From Saccopteryx bilineata (taxonomy: Eukaryota > Chordata > Mammalia > Chiroptera > Emballonuridae): DNA of 64,000 nucleotides. The notes under the pieces were generated by a model. It did no database searches. It was given only the letters and a program-made list of their open reading frames with translations, and was not told the origin of the DNA. The DNA lies in contig NC_089492.1 of assembly GCF_036850765.1 (NCBI RefSeq), positions 290,072,590 through 290,136,589 on the forward strand, read 5' to 3'. Positions 42,494-53,089 of the stretch are shown here, one piece after another; position 1 is the stretch's first letter, and each line of letters opens with the position of its first letter. Both the position numbers and the translations under genes were made by a program.

Positions 42494-45403
42494 CACCTGC
42501 GAGCGGTCACCTGGCCCTGCAGGGGAAGGAGCTCCCGGTGCCCACCTGTGAGCAGTCACCTGGCCCTGCAGGGGAAGGAACTCCCGGTGCCCACCTGTGA
42601 GCAGTCACCTGGCCCTGCAGGGGAAGGAACTCCCGGTGCCCACCTGAAGGAGCTCCCGGTGCCCACCTGTGAGCGGTCACCTGGCCCTGCAGGGGAAGGA
42701 GCTCCCGGTGCCCACCTGAAGGAGCTCCCGGTGCCCACCTGTGAGCAGTCACCTGGCCCTGCAGGGGAAGGAACTCCCGGTGCCCACCTGAAGGAGCTCC
42801 CGGTGCCCACCTGTGAGCAGTCACCTGGCCCTGCAGGGGAAGGAGCTCCCGGTGCCCACCTGTGAGCGGTCACCTGGCCCTGCAGGGGAAGGAGCTCCCG
42901 GTGCCCACCTGTGAGCGGTCACCTGGCCCTGCAGGGGAAGGAGCTCCCGGTGCCCACCTGTGAGCGGTCACCTGGCCCTGCAGGGGAAGGAGCTCCCGCT
43001 GCCCACCTGTGAGCGGTCACCTGGCCCTGCAGGGGAAGGAGCTCCCGCTGCCCACCTGTGAGCGGTCACCTGGCCCTGCAGGGGAAGGAGCTCCCGGTGC
43101 CCACCTGTGAGCGGTCACCTGGCCCTGCAGGGGAAGGAGCTCCCAGTGCCCACCTGTGAGCGGTCACCTGGCCCTGCAGGGGAAGGAGCTCCCGCTGCCC
43201 ACCTGTGAGCGGTCACCTGGCCCTGCAGGGGAAGGAGCTCCCGGTGCCCACCTGTGAGCGGTCACCTGGCCCTGCAGGGGAAGGAGCTCCCGGTGCCCAC
43301 CTGTGAGCGGTCACCTGGCCCTGCAGGGGAAGGAGCTCCCGGTGCCCACCTGTAAGCGGTCACCTGGCCCTGCAGGGGAAGGAGCTCCCGGTGCCCACCT
43401 GTGAGCGGTCACCTGGCCCTGCAGGGGAAGGAGCTCCCGGTGCCCACCTGTGAGCGGTCACCTGGCCCTGCAGGGGAAGGAGCTCCCGGTGCCCACCTGT
43501 GAGCGGTCACCTGGCCCTGCAGGGGAAGGAGCTCCCGGTGCCCACCTGTGAGCGGTCACCTGGCCCTGCAGGGGAAGGAGCTCCCGGTGCCCACCTGAAG
43601 GAGCTCCCGGTGCCCACCTGTGAGCGGTCACCTGGCCCTGCAGGGGAAGGAGCTCCCGGTGCCCACCTGTGAGCGGTCACCTGGCCCTGCAGGGGAAGGA
43701 GCTCCCGGTGCCCACCTGTGAGCGGTCACCTGGCCCTGCAGGGGAAGGAGCTCCCGGTGCCCACCTGAAGGAGCTCCCGGTCCCCACCTGTGAGCGGTCA
43801 CCTGGCCCTGCAGGGGAAGGAGCTCCCGGTGCCCACCTGTGAGCGGTCACCTGGCCCTGCAGGGGAAGGAGCTACCGGTGCCCACCTGTGAGCGGTCACC
43901 TGGCCCTGCAGGGGAAGGAGCACCCGGTGCCCACCTGTGAGCGGTCACCTGGCCCTGCAGGGGAAGGAGCTCCCGGTGCCCACCTGTGAGCGGTCACCTG
44001 GCCCTGCAGGGGAAGGAGCTCCCGGTGCCCACCTGTGAGCGGTCACCTGGCCCTGCAGGGAAGGAGCTCCCGGTGCCCACCTGTGAGCGGTCACCTGGCC
44101 CTGCAGGGGAAGGAGCACCCGGTGCCCACCTGTGAGCGGTCACCTGGCCCTGCAGGGGAAGGAGCTCCCGGTGCCCACCTGTGAGCAGTCACCTGGCTCT
44201 GCAGGGGAAGGAGCTCCCAGTGCCCACCTGAAAGAGCTCCCGGTGCCCACCTGTGAGCGGTCACCTGGCCCTGCAGGGGAAGGAGCTCCCGGTGCCCACC
44301 TGTGAGCGGTCACCTGGCCCTGCAGGGGAAGGAGCTCCCGGTGCCCACCTGTGAGCGGTCACCTGGCCCTGCAGGGGAAGGAGCTCCCGCTGCCCACCTG
44401 TGAGCGGTCACCTGGCCCTGCAGGGGAAGGAGCTCCCGGTGCCCACCTGAAGGAGCTCCCGGTGCCCACCTGTGAGCAGTCACCTGGCCCTGCAGGGGAA
44501 GGAGCTCCCGGTGCCCACCTGAAGGAGCTCCCGGTCCCCACCTGTGAGCGGTCACCTGGCCCTGCAGGGGAAGGAGCTCCCGGTGCCCACCTGTGAGCGG
44601 TCACCTGGCCCTGCAGGGGAAGGAGCTCCCGGTGCCCACCTGTGAGCGGTCACCTGGCCCTGCAGGGGAAGGAGCTCCCGGTGCCCACCTGTGAGCGGTC
44701 ACCTGGCCCTGCAGGGGAAGGAGCTCCCGCTGCCCACCTGTGAGCGGTCACCTGGCCCTGCAGGGGAAGGAGCTCCCGGTGCCCACCTGAAGGAGCTCCC
44801 GGTGCCCACCTGTGAGCGGTCACCTGGCCCTGCAGGGGAAGGAGCTCCCGGTGCCCACCTGTGAGCGGTCACCTGGCCCTGCAGGGGAAGGAGCTCCCGG
44901 TGCCCACCTGTGAGCGGTCACCTGGCCCTGCAGGGGTAGGAGCTCCCGGTGCCCACCTGTGAGCGGTCACCTGGCCCTGCAGGGGAAGGAGCTCCCGCCG
45001 CCCACCTGTGAGCGGTCACCTGGCCCTGCAGGGGAAGGAGCTCCCGCTGCCCACCTGTGAGCAGTCACCTGGCCCTGCAGGGGAAGGAGCTCCCGGTGCC
45101 CACCTGTGAGCGGTCACCTGGCCCTGCAGGGGAAGGAGCTCCCGGTGCCCACCTGTGAGCAGTCACCTGGCCCTGCAGGGGAAGGAGCTCCCTGTGCCCA
45201 CCTGTGAGCGGTCACCTGGCCCTGCAGGGGAAGGAGCTCCCGCTGCCCACCTGTGAGCGGTCACCTGGCCCTGCAGGGGAAGGAGCTCCCGGTGCCCACC
45301 TGTGAGCGGTCACCTGGCCCTGCAGGGGAAGGAGCTCCCGCTGCCCACCTGTGAGTGGTCACCTGGCCCTGCAGGGGAAGGAGCTCCTGGTGCCCACCTG
45401 TGG
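42494..45403 (+). repeat. Large minisatellite, ~55 copies of a 49-bp unit
   Basis: By hand count there are about 55 copies of the landmark CTGGCCCTGCAGGGG, spaced 49 bp apart except where a 23-bp partial unit is added, giving 72 bp. Nine such 23-bp additions (CACCTGAAGGAGCTCCCGGT and close variants) were counted. 55 x 49 plus 9 x 23 is 2902, close to the 2910 bp span. Each standard unit has two CACCTG boxes 14 bp apart, the palindromes CCCTGCAGGG and GGAGCTCC, and two CpG sites. Variants include GAGCAG for GAGCGG and CCGCTG for CCGGTG. Open frames here translate to repeated Pro-Gly-Ala-rich peptides. They persist only where 72-bp units keep the frame, because 49 is not a multiple of three. 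Confidence 0.97.
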
Positions 45404-46715
45404 TTTGAGCCTGTGTGGACGAGTTCCAGGTGGTGGTGGTGGAAGGCAGCCAACAGCTAGCAGACCAGGAGAGTGCTCATGGGCTGTGACAAGTGCTGGC
45501 CCGGTCACCCCCGGGCGTTCCATGCTCGGTGCACATCTCCCCTTCGGCGTGGTCTGCTCCCCACCTCCTCCCACGTGACGCTGGCTTGCCATGGCTCAGG
45601 GGCGCTCCTGAAAAGTGTGACTGCCTGGAAGCGGGCCTGTGCACATCCTGGTTTCAGCCACTGAAGATGTGGAGCCAGGCAGGGTGGGGACGAGGGCCTA
45701 GTCTACATGGCGACTGAAACGCTGGGCTGGGCGGATGCTGTTGGCTGGGGTGCTGGTCCTGCTCCCTGCCTTTAGGTCTAAGGAAATTCTCAGGGTGCCA
45801 GCACAGGCCGCCTGGGTGCAGAGGTCTCCCCGTGGTCCCCCACTTTATCCCTGGGGCAGCAACCTTCAGTCAAGGACATGAGGGTCTTCCCGCTCCTGTC
45901 CAGGTCCCCACAGCTCCTTACCCATCCCCTTTGCAGGCTCCCCGAAGGCGGGACCCTCGGGCCTCTAGGACCCAGGACCCAGGATCCGCTGCCTGTCCAG
46001 CTCAACTCCTCAGGGGGCCAGTGTCGCATCCAACCCGTGTGTCTCTTCTCACTGACCGACTGTCACTGTCAGAGGGAGAGCCACAGACTAAGCAACGTGG
46101 ATAGGAGGAGGCGAAGACCCAGCCCGCACGGGGCCAGGGCAGCCAAATGCACGGCCATTGCTGGACGGGGGACGGGGAAGGAGGCACCGGAGCCCTGGGG
46201 ATGCCACCGCCTGGCGCACCCCAGTGCCAGGTGAGGCCCAGGAGCCGGGCTGTGCTGGGTGAGGGGCTGGGATAGGCAAGAGGCTGGGATGGCAGGTGGG
46301 GGTGGGGAGGGAGACGGGAAGGGGTGCGGCCTCTGTCCCTTGGTCCCTTTTGTGATGACTAAGCAGCACGGTGGGGGGAGGCTCCATGTCCCAGAGCCTC
46401 CTCGGCCCCACCCAGGGCCCACTGGGCACATCTCTGCCTGCAGGGCCCCCCGTGGGTCTGAGCTCCCTCTGGTCTCGTCTGTCTGCACTCACTTCCTGGT
46501 TTCAGCCTTGTGGGACCGATTAGCCTTGACCCACACTGTGCCCCTGCTGGTGGAGCGGGCCTTAGAGTGGAGCTGTCGCAATCCCAGCCTGGGACCCCAC
46601 CCCAAGAACACCTGCTGTCATGGCCCATAAAGGGGGGGCGCGGCGAGCACCCCAACACGATGCCACAAATGTCAGGGAGGAGGGAAAGCGGACCTCAGGT
46701 CTAAACCTTCTCTGA
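45404..46715. other. GC-rich sequence, no gene recognised
   Basis: Open frames on both strands at 45790-46660 overlap without family signatures. No repeat was recognised. Confidence 0.4.
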
Positions 46716-46885
46716 CTCACTTTTTTTAAAGACTTTAATTTTTAGACCAGCCTCAGGTTTGTGGAGGAACGGCACAGACAGGACAGAGTGGCTCCGCCCT
46801 GCGGCTCCCCTATTCATGTGCTGCGCTGGTGCGAACCTTCGTTACCGCCGAAGGACAGGTATCGAGGTATTACTATTATTACTAA
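46716..46885 (-). mobile_element. Old L1 3' UTR fragment, antisense
   Basis: AGACTTTAATTTTTAGACCA, GCCTCAGGTTTGTGGAGGAA and GGTATTACTATTATTACTAA resemble the antisense start of L1M 3' UTRs. Confidence 0.55.
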
Positions 46886-47040
46886 CTGAAGTCTAAGCTG
46901 ACAGCTCACAGCCGTGGTTGGCGGAGGCTCGGTGCCCTCACCCTGGACGGGACAAGCCTGGCCGTGGGCACGCACTCAGGGCTGTGCAGCGGGAGGGGAG
47001 GCAGTGCCCACCTCGCCAACCAGCGAGGCATCCGAAAACC

Positions 47041-47368
47041 CTTTTTTTTTTAAAAAAATTAAATTTAAGTGGGGCAACATTGGTTAATGGGACCACATAG
47101 GTTTCAAGCGCCAATTTCCATGACACACGATCTGTTCAGTGCATCAGGTGCCCACCATGCAAAGTCAAGTCGTCTTCCGTCAGTGGGTATTTGACCCCCT
47201 GTCCCCTTTACGCCTCCTCAACCTCCCCTTCCCTCTGGTAACCACCGCACTGTTGTCCGGGTCTCTATCCCACATGTAAATGGAATCGTATGGTTCTTTC
47301 TCTGTCTGATTTATGTCAGTTGGCATGGTAGTCTCATGGTCCATCTTCTCCGTGTCCTCCCAATAACA
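47041..47368 (-). mobile_element. Bat-type L1 3' end, antisense
   Basis: A T-run is followed by AAGTGGGGCAACATTGGTTA, then ACATAGGTTTCAAGCGCC, GCAAAGTCAAGTCGTCTTCC, CACTGTTGTCCGGGTCTC and GTTGGCATGGTAGTCTCATG. The order is that of an L1 3' UTR read backwards. Confidence 0.75.
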
Positions 47369-48774
47369 GGGCTTGGCGCCATCTTTGACTGGGCGGGCAC
47401 AGGATACTCGCCCCTCTCCAGGCTGGCGTCCGTGTCAGAAGCGGCCCAGGCAGTCCAGGCTGTGCAGGGCCACCCGGACGTCCACCGACATTAGCATTCT
47501 GCTCCCTGGTTCAGCAGCTCATCCACCTGAGTGGCAGATGGCCCGGCGCTCTGCTGGCAGGGCACAGCTGTGTCCCGGGAACCAGCTGCCAGCCAGGCAG
47601 GCAGCAGTCCCTGGGGTGGGACACAGACGGGGGCGGGGTCATTACAGTGTGGCCCCGCCTCTCCCAGCTGGCTCCTGTGCCATCTCCAGATGTTTTGGCT
47701 GAAACCCGGGGCTTGCAAGACTCCAGGGCCCTGCCCGCTGTCTTGGGGAGGGCACAGGATCATCACCACACAGGTGGTCCCAATTTATTTTCCAAAAATG
47801 ACCTACAATTTCTGGATGCGGTAGGACAGGTGGCAAGGGGGCCGGGCAGATGGACACGGCTGGACAGTGGGAGTGGGCTGACAGGGAAGGGGGAGGGCCC
47901 AGGGCTCTCTGCTTCCTCAAGCCGTTGTCCAAGGACTCATCTCCCAGGAAGGGCAAGAGTAGAGACTCTTAAATGGCTAAAAAGTGAGGGGCGTCATCCT
48001 TTGTATCAAAACCTCCCTGAAGGAAGCATTTTAAAAATGTATCGGATGCACAACGACAGTAAGAAAACGCTTGTTCTTAGGGTGGGGCTGTAAAGTTGGT
48101 GTGATTTCTATGGGAAGGGGGGGGTGGCCACTTGCTGACTTCTGTCAAACTGTAAGACACACACCGTTGTCTCAGCAGGTCCAGGTCGAGGCCTTGAACT
48201 CACAGATGTGTCTGCACACGTGGCCAAGGTTGTCTGCCTCAGCATACCCTCCGGAGAGCAGATGGAAAGATCCCAATGTCCAGCAGGGGGCTGGATCTAT
48301 CCACAGGGTGCAACCGCTCTATGGGCCATGCCTTCAAAGAAAGAGGCAGATCCAGACACATGGGCCGGCCAGTGTCAGCTTCAGGAGACAATGCCGGACG
48401 GCTAGCATGCAGTCGTCATGTGCTCGGCGCTGAACGGGGACCTATGACACGTGTGCGCGCTTATAGACACGCTGCTGTCTGGAATAACACACCGGCAATG
48501 TTCTTCTCGCGTTTCCCCTCAGGCTCTGTCCCGACACTTTCCTTGTGCCTGAAATTGCCTGTTCCTAAGTGGTAGCAAAACTAACCAAGCCGCCCACCAA
48601 GCACCCTGTTAAACAGGCGGATCTGATTTCCTCCCTGACCCCGAACATTCTGAAATGCAGTCTGAGTCACAGACCACGTCGTCTCCTTAGCCTTCGATGC
48701 CGAGGAGATGTCCTATGGCTTTTACGTTGAGGTTTGCAATGTGGGCGTATTCGGACTTATTTCCTTTATGTTAA
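47369..48774. other. GC-rich sequence, no gene recognised
   Basis: No exon, RNA gene or repeat is supported on either strand. Confidence 0.4.
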
Positions 48775-48937
48775 TATTTTTTTTTAGGTTTCTTCTTTTT
48801 TTTAATTTAGAGAATGAAATTTAATGGGGTGACACTGATCAATAAGAGTTGATAGGTTTTAGGGAAACATTTCTATAGCATTTAAACTGTGGACGGTGTT
48901 GTGTGCCTGTCACCCAAAGTCAATAATCTTGTTACAA
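48775..48937 (-). mobile_element. L1 3' end, antisense
   Basis: The stretch GAATGAAATTTAATGGGGTG, then ACACTGATCAATAAGAGTTG and GATAGGTTTTAGGGAAACAT, is the antisense L1 3' UTR with T-rich sequence at its left. Confidence 0.65.
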
Positions 48938-49039
48938 TGGGGAGACGAGAAGCTTGCTCAGGTGGCAGGGTGGGAGGCAGCGACCTGGGGGCAGCTATGC
49001 AAGGCCTCATGTGCAGTGACCAGCCTGGGTCAGCGCTCC

Positions 49040-49333
49040 AGCAGCCTCTCCCCTGAGGTCACCAGCTTGAGTGTGGATTCACTAGCTTGAGCACGGGGTC
49101 ACTGGTTTAAGCATGGGATGATGGAAACGGTTCCATGGTCACTGGCTTGAAGCCCAAGGTCACTGGCTTGAGCAGGGGGTCACTGGCTCACCTGGAGCAC
49201 CCCTGGTCAAGGCACATATGAAAAACAATCAATGAACAACTAACACGCCACAACTACAATTTGATGCTTCTCATCTTTCTCTCTGTCTGTCTTTCTCTTG
49301 CAAAAAGAAAAAGAAAAAAAAAAAAAGATTTCC
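49040..49333 (+). mobile_element. tRNA-derived SINE, body and tail, head lost or diverged
   Basis: From GAGGTCACCAGCTTGAGTGT, through several ~20-bp GTCACTGGCTTGAG-type units, to CCCCTGGTCAAGGCACATAT, AACAATCAATGAACAACTAA and GATGCTTCTCATCTTTCTCT with an A-rich tail. This is the body of the same SINE type as 49588 and 62096. The internal short repeats are more numerous than in those copies. Confidence 0.75.
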
Positions 49334-49562
49334 TGTTCAGTGAAAAGATTTCTCTCTTTATTGGCTCTGAACCCCAGGAGGTGTTGAGGGTGGGGAAGCT
49401 GTCTTCTGATTGGATGGACCGCAGTGTCAATCGCTGTGTGTTGGGCACCTTTGGGCTGGGCTCTGGTCCCCAGGACTCCTTTGTGGGCACAGCTGGACCT
49501 GGTTTCTCCAACCATAGCCACAGGACAGTAGTCAGCACTGGGCCTTGTTTGGTTTCAGAGGT
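49334..49562. other. Unassigned sequence between SINEs
   Basis: No feature was recognised. Confidence 0.3.
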
Positions 49563-49587
49563 CTCGGGTGAGAGCCGGCCTTTTTAT

Positions 49588-49927
49588 TTTTATTTTATTT
49601 TATTTATTTATTTTTTTGTGACAGTGACAGAGAGAGTCAGAGAGAGGGACAAATGGGGACAGACAGGAAGGGAGAGAGATGAGAAGCATCAATTCTTTGT
49701 TGCGGCACCTTAGCTGTTCATTGATTGCTTTCTCATATATTCCTTGACTGGGGGGCTCCAGCAGACCAAGTGACCCCTTGCTCGAGCCAGTGACCTTGGG
49801 CTCAAGCTGGTGAGCCTTGCTCAAACCAGATGAACCCGCGCTTAAGCTTGCGACCTCGGGGTCTTGAACCTGGGTCCTCCGCATTCCAGTCCAATGCTCT
49901 ATCCACTGCACCACTGCCTGGTCAGGC
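49588..49927 (-). mobile_element. tRNA-derived SINE, long body type, with target-site duplication
   Basis: The minus strand begins GCCTGACCAGGCAGTGGTGC, then GGTTCAAGACCCC (B-box-like) and a body with CACCAGCTTGAGCCCAAGGT, ending in an A-rich tail that appears as TTTTATTTTA units at the left. The 17-bp duplication AGAGCCGGCCTTTTTAT lies at 49571-49587 and 49928-49944. Confidence 0.92.
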
Positions 49928-49995
49928 AGAGCCGGCCTTTTTATATCACAAAGCTGCTTCTGTGCAGGTCAAACTGTGGTCCTACGTGGACAGTG

Positions 49996-50196
49996 CATGT
50001 TTGTTTCTTTATTTCTTAAATATTTTTATTTACTTTTTTTAAAATGTTTATTTTATTTATTTTTAGAGCGAGGAAGGGAGAAAGCAGACAAGAGACAGGA
50101 ATATCTCTCCTTGTGTCTGCCCTGACCAGGGATCGAACCGGCAACCTCTGAGCTTCGGGATGATGCTCTAACCAGCTGACCTATCTGGCCAGGGCT
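49996..50196 (-). mobile_element. tRNA-derived SINE, short type, with target-site duplication
   Basis: The minus strand begins GCCCTGGCCAGATAGGTCAG, continues CTGGTTAGAGCATCATCCCG with a GGTTCGATCCC B-box, and ends in an A/T-rich tail. The flanks TACGTGGACAGTG (49983-49995) and TACATGGACAGTG (50197-50209) are a 13-bp duplication with one mismatch. Confidence 0.88.
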
Positions 50197-50209
50197 TACA
50201 TGGACAGTG

Positions 50210-50769
50210 TTTCTCAAAGTTGTTTCAACTGAATACCCTTCTGGTAAATAGACCTCACGGCATGGCTCATTGCCCACCCGGAACGTCCTCTCACAGGCCC
50301 GCTGTGGGGTCAGGGCCCTGGTGGGCAATCCCACTATGTTCTGTGCTTCTTCGAAAGTGAAGAGGACTTTTTCGAGTAAGTTTACTTTCAGTAATTTGCT
50401 AGATGAATCCCTAAAGTGGGTTTCTCTCATAACATAAGTTACACTGTTGGCCAAGCTGTGCCGACGGCACCGGCCCTGCTGTGGAGAGTCATGTCCTTCC
50501 TGGTCTAACCCCTGTGCAGCAGGCCCTTGTCACTGTCTCAGCTCAGCCTGTGTTCCCACGCGGGACCGAACCCATGACACCGAATGTCTGTGCATTAGCT
50601 GCCTGCCCCCACAGTGCGCTCCACAGTGGCTGAGACCTTGTCTACGTTCCCAGGGCCCTGAGCGCCTGGCACCCCCGGGCACGAGGGCAAGGACTGTTGA
50701 GTTCTCTCTCCTGCTTCGCGGAGTGCCTGGCACACCATCCACACCAGGACCTATTGACTGAATGCACCC
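50210..50769. other. Unassigned sequence
   Basis: No exon or repeat was recognised. Confidence 0.3.
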
Positions 50770-51192
50770 ATTGTGTCTTCCTAAGGCTGTCGTAACCAAG
50801 AACTGTGAGCTGGCAGGCTGAAAACAACAGAAATGTAGTCTCTCACAGTCCCGGAGGCCAGAAACCTGAAACCCAGACGCAGGCAGGTTATGCTCTGTTT
50901 GCGCCCTGGCAGAAAAACCTTCCCTGGCCGTTCCTCAGCCTGCAGACTCCAATCTCCGCTCCATGCTCACATGGACTCATCCCCCTGTGTGTGTCTCTGT
51001 GTCTGTGTCCAGATCCCCCACTTCTCACAAGGACACCAGTCATTGGTTTGGTGTCCACCCTACTCTGAGGGTGACCTGAGATTACCTTGATTACACCTGC
51101 AGAGACCCTATTTCTAAACAAGGTCACAGGCACAGCTACCGGGGTTTAGGACTTGAGCAAATCTTTTTGGGTGCACAATTCAACCCACAACC
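50770..51192 (-). mobile_element. MLT1/MST-type LTR (MaLR), antisense
   Basis: Read on the minus strand it starts GTTGTGGGTTGAATTGTGCA and ends near the region AACAGAAATGTAGTCTCTCA (plus strand), the LTR polyadenylation area. It resembles the antisense LTR at 13402. Confidence 0.75.
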
Positions 51193-51487
51193 CTGATGAG
51201 TACAAACAGGACAAGAGAGAGGGCCGGCTTTGCAACCAGGCATCTGCAGCAAGTTGAAAGAGGGAGTTAATGGTAAGCAGCACATACGGCTGACACAGGG
51301 CTTTCAGTGCTCATCTGTGTCATTGATGGCAAAACTGTGTGAGGGTGCTAAAAATAGAAATAGCCAACAGTTACTAGGGATGGCCCCATGTGAGGTGCTG
51401 AACTAGATGTTTCACGGGGACCATCTCACCAGGTCCCCATGGTTGTCCTGAGGTGGAGTTGTTTACCTGCTCACTTCTGTATTCAAT
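51193..51487. other. Unassigned sequence
   Basis: No feature was recognised. Confidence 0.3.
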
Positions 51488-51498
51488 AAGCAGGTACT

Positions 51499-51885
51499 GC
51501 CCTGGCCGGTTGGCTCAGCGGTAGAGCATTGGTCTGGCGTGTGGAAGTCCCAGGTTCGATTCCCAGTCAGGGCACACAGGAGAAGCACCCATCTGCTTCT
51601 CCACCCTTCCCTCTCTCCTTCCTCTCTGTCTCTCTCTTCCCCTCCTGCAGCCAAAGCTCCATTGGAGCAAAGTTGGCCCGGGCGCTGAGAATGGCTCCAT
51701 GGCCTCTGCCTCAGGCGCTAGAGTGGCTCTGGTTGCAACAGAGCGACATCCCAGATGGTCAGAGCATCGCCCCCTGGTGGGTATGCCGGGTGGATCCCGG
51801 TTCGGGCTCATGTGGGAGTCTGACTGCCTCCCCACTTTTCACTTGGAAAAATACAAAAAAAACATGCAAACAAAAAAACCCCAAA
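51499..51885 (+). mobile_element. tRNA-derived bat SINE, long type (same family as 1041)
   Basis: It begins GCCCTGGCCGGTTGGCTCAG with A-box TTGGCTCAGCGGTAGAGC and B-box GGTTCGATTCC, followed by a CT-rich tract, the body AAAGCTCCATTGGAGCAAAG, then two ~22-bp subrepeats and an A-rich tail. A short possible duplication AAGCAGGT lies at 51488-51495 and 51886-51893. One subrepeat holds a CTCF-like core on the minus strand at 51767-51780. Confidence 0.9.
51767..51780 (-). promoter_or_regulatory. CTCF-like core motif inside the SINE
   Basis: TCGCCCCCTGGTGG on the plus strand is the reverse complement of the same 14-bp core found twice in the SINE at 1041. The neighbouring subrepeat (GCGACATCCCAGATGGTCAG) has lost the motif. 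Confidence 0.45.
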
Positions 51886-51893
51886 AAGCAGGT

Positions 51894-52639
51894 GCCCGGT
51901 GCTGGATGGGACGTAACACTGACATCTTAATTTCTCAAGCCCAGAATCCCGGTTGGGGGGACATGCTTGGTTACATTTTCCTTCTCCGCCCCTTTCTCTC
52001 TCGCTCCCCTCTTCATCCACTTTCCTTCCCGATGTGCTCCTCCTCATCCATTTTGTGGTCCTCACATTACATTCCTGTCATCGGCCTGCTGGTGTGATTA
52101 CCTGCCGATAAAGTAAAGGTCAAAGACAGTCATCCCAGATTTCAGAAGCGTTTGCCCATCACTGACAAATAAGAACCTTCTCTCTGGAAAGGTGAAAGGA
52201 TAACATTAAAATTAAACTAAAAAGTTTTCAGAATATTTTTTAAGAGAACTGTGGCCTTTCTAGCTGACCTCTTCTGCGGTGAGCAAATTGCATGGCCCAA
52301 TTATGTCTTCCCTGCACTTTAGTGGCTTGGGGTCATAATATGTTAGATTTGGCTTAACATGAAGAATAGCTTTATAATGATAATGGGTACTGTCTCCCCA
52401 GTGGAGCGAGTGTCCTGCCCTGCGAAGGCAGGGCATCTCTCCTGCAGAGACAGTGGGTGCCCACCCAACAAAGGCCAGTACCTGGAAATGGCAGTGAAGG
52501 TTCTGGGTTGTGGGGGCAGTGTGGGGGGAGACAAGAACCCAGATGTTGGTTGAATGTCCATGAGGGTTTATTTTAGTCCCAACCTTCAATTAGTCTATGC
52601 CTTGGTTGACTCACTGTTTCTTTCATTCAATCAACAGCT
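51894..52639. other. Unassigned sequence, partly AT-rich
   Basis: AT-rich pieces near 52195-52260 and 52330-52380 carry no recognised repeat. No gene is supported. Confidence 0.3.
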
Positions 52640-52790
52640 CCATTTTCAGAATGTATTCAGGTATAATTGATATACAAAAAATTGCATACTTTTAGAATAT
52701 ATATTTTAATGAATTTGAATATATGCAAACACCTGCGATTCCATCAAGCTACTAAACATATTCATCACCTTCAAAAATTTCTCCTGTTCT
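52640..52790 (-). mobile_element. Old L1 3' UTR fragment, antisense
   Basis: GTATAATTGATATACAAAAA, AATATATGCAAACACCTGCG and CATATTCATCACCTTCAAAA follow the antisense order of L1M 3' UTRs. It stops at the TG/CG tract. Confidence 0.65.
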
Positions 52791-52791
52791 T

Positions 52792-52822
<31 letters not shown>

Positions 52823-52842
52823 CGCGCACGCGTGTGCATATG
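52791..52842 (+). repeat. (TG)n(CG)n alternating tract, Z-DNA prone
   Basis: Fifty-two bases alternate pyrimidine and purine without a break: TG steps, a CG-rich core with GCGCGCGCGCGC, then CACGCGTGTGCATATG. Confidence 0.95.
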
Positions 52843-53089
52843 TTTCTGTGTGGTTTAGGTAAGAGCACATGACAGATTATTGTAGTTATTCTGTATATCA
52901 AACATGAGGCTAGGCAATGAGAGAAAAGATAAGCTCTCAAGAATCTTCTGGAATGATAGGTTCCATGGCAGGGGTTGGGTCAAGGGCTGTGGACTGCAGA
53001 GCAAGGGGTAGCCCTCAGAGCTTGTCCTGGGCAAGACTTTATAGTAACTCCCAGATGCAGTAACTCTCACAATCATAGTAGCCCTCAGT

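Noticed and set aside
42431..42865. Repetitive Pro-Gly-Ala-rich open frame on both strands
   Set aside because: It lies in the minisatellite and lasts only where 72-bp units keep the frame. Standard 49-bp units shift it, so there is no selection for a protein.
42494..45403. CRISPR-like array
   Set aside because: Units abut without unique spacers, and the context is a mammalian genome. It is a minisatellite.
51499..51575. tRNA gene
   Set aside because: A and B boxes are present, but they belong to the SINE head, which continues into the SINE body and A-rich tail.
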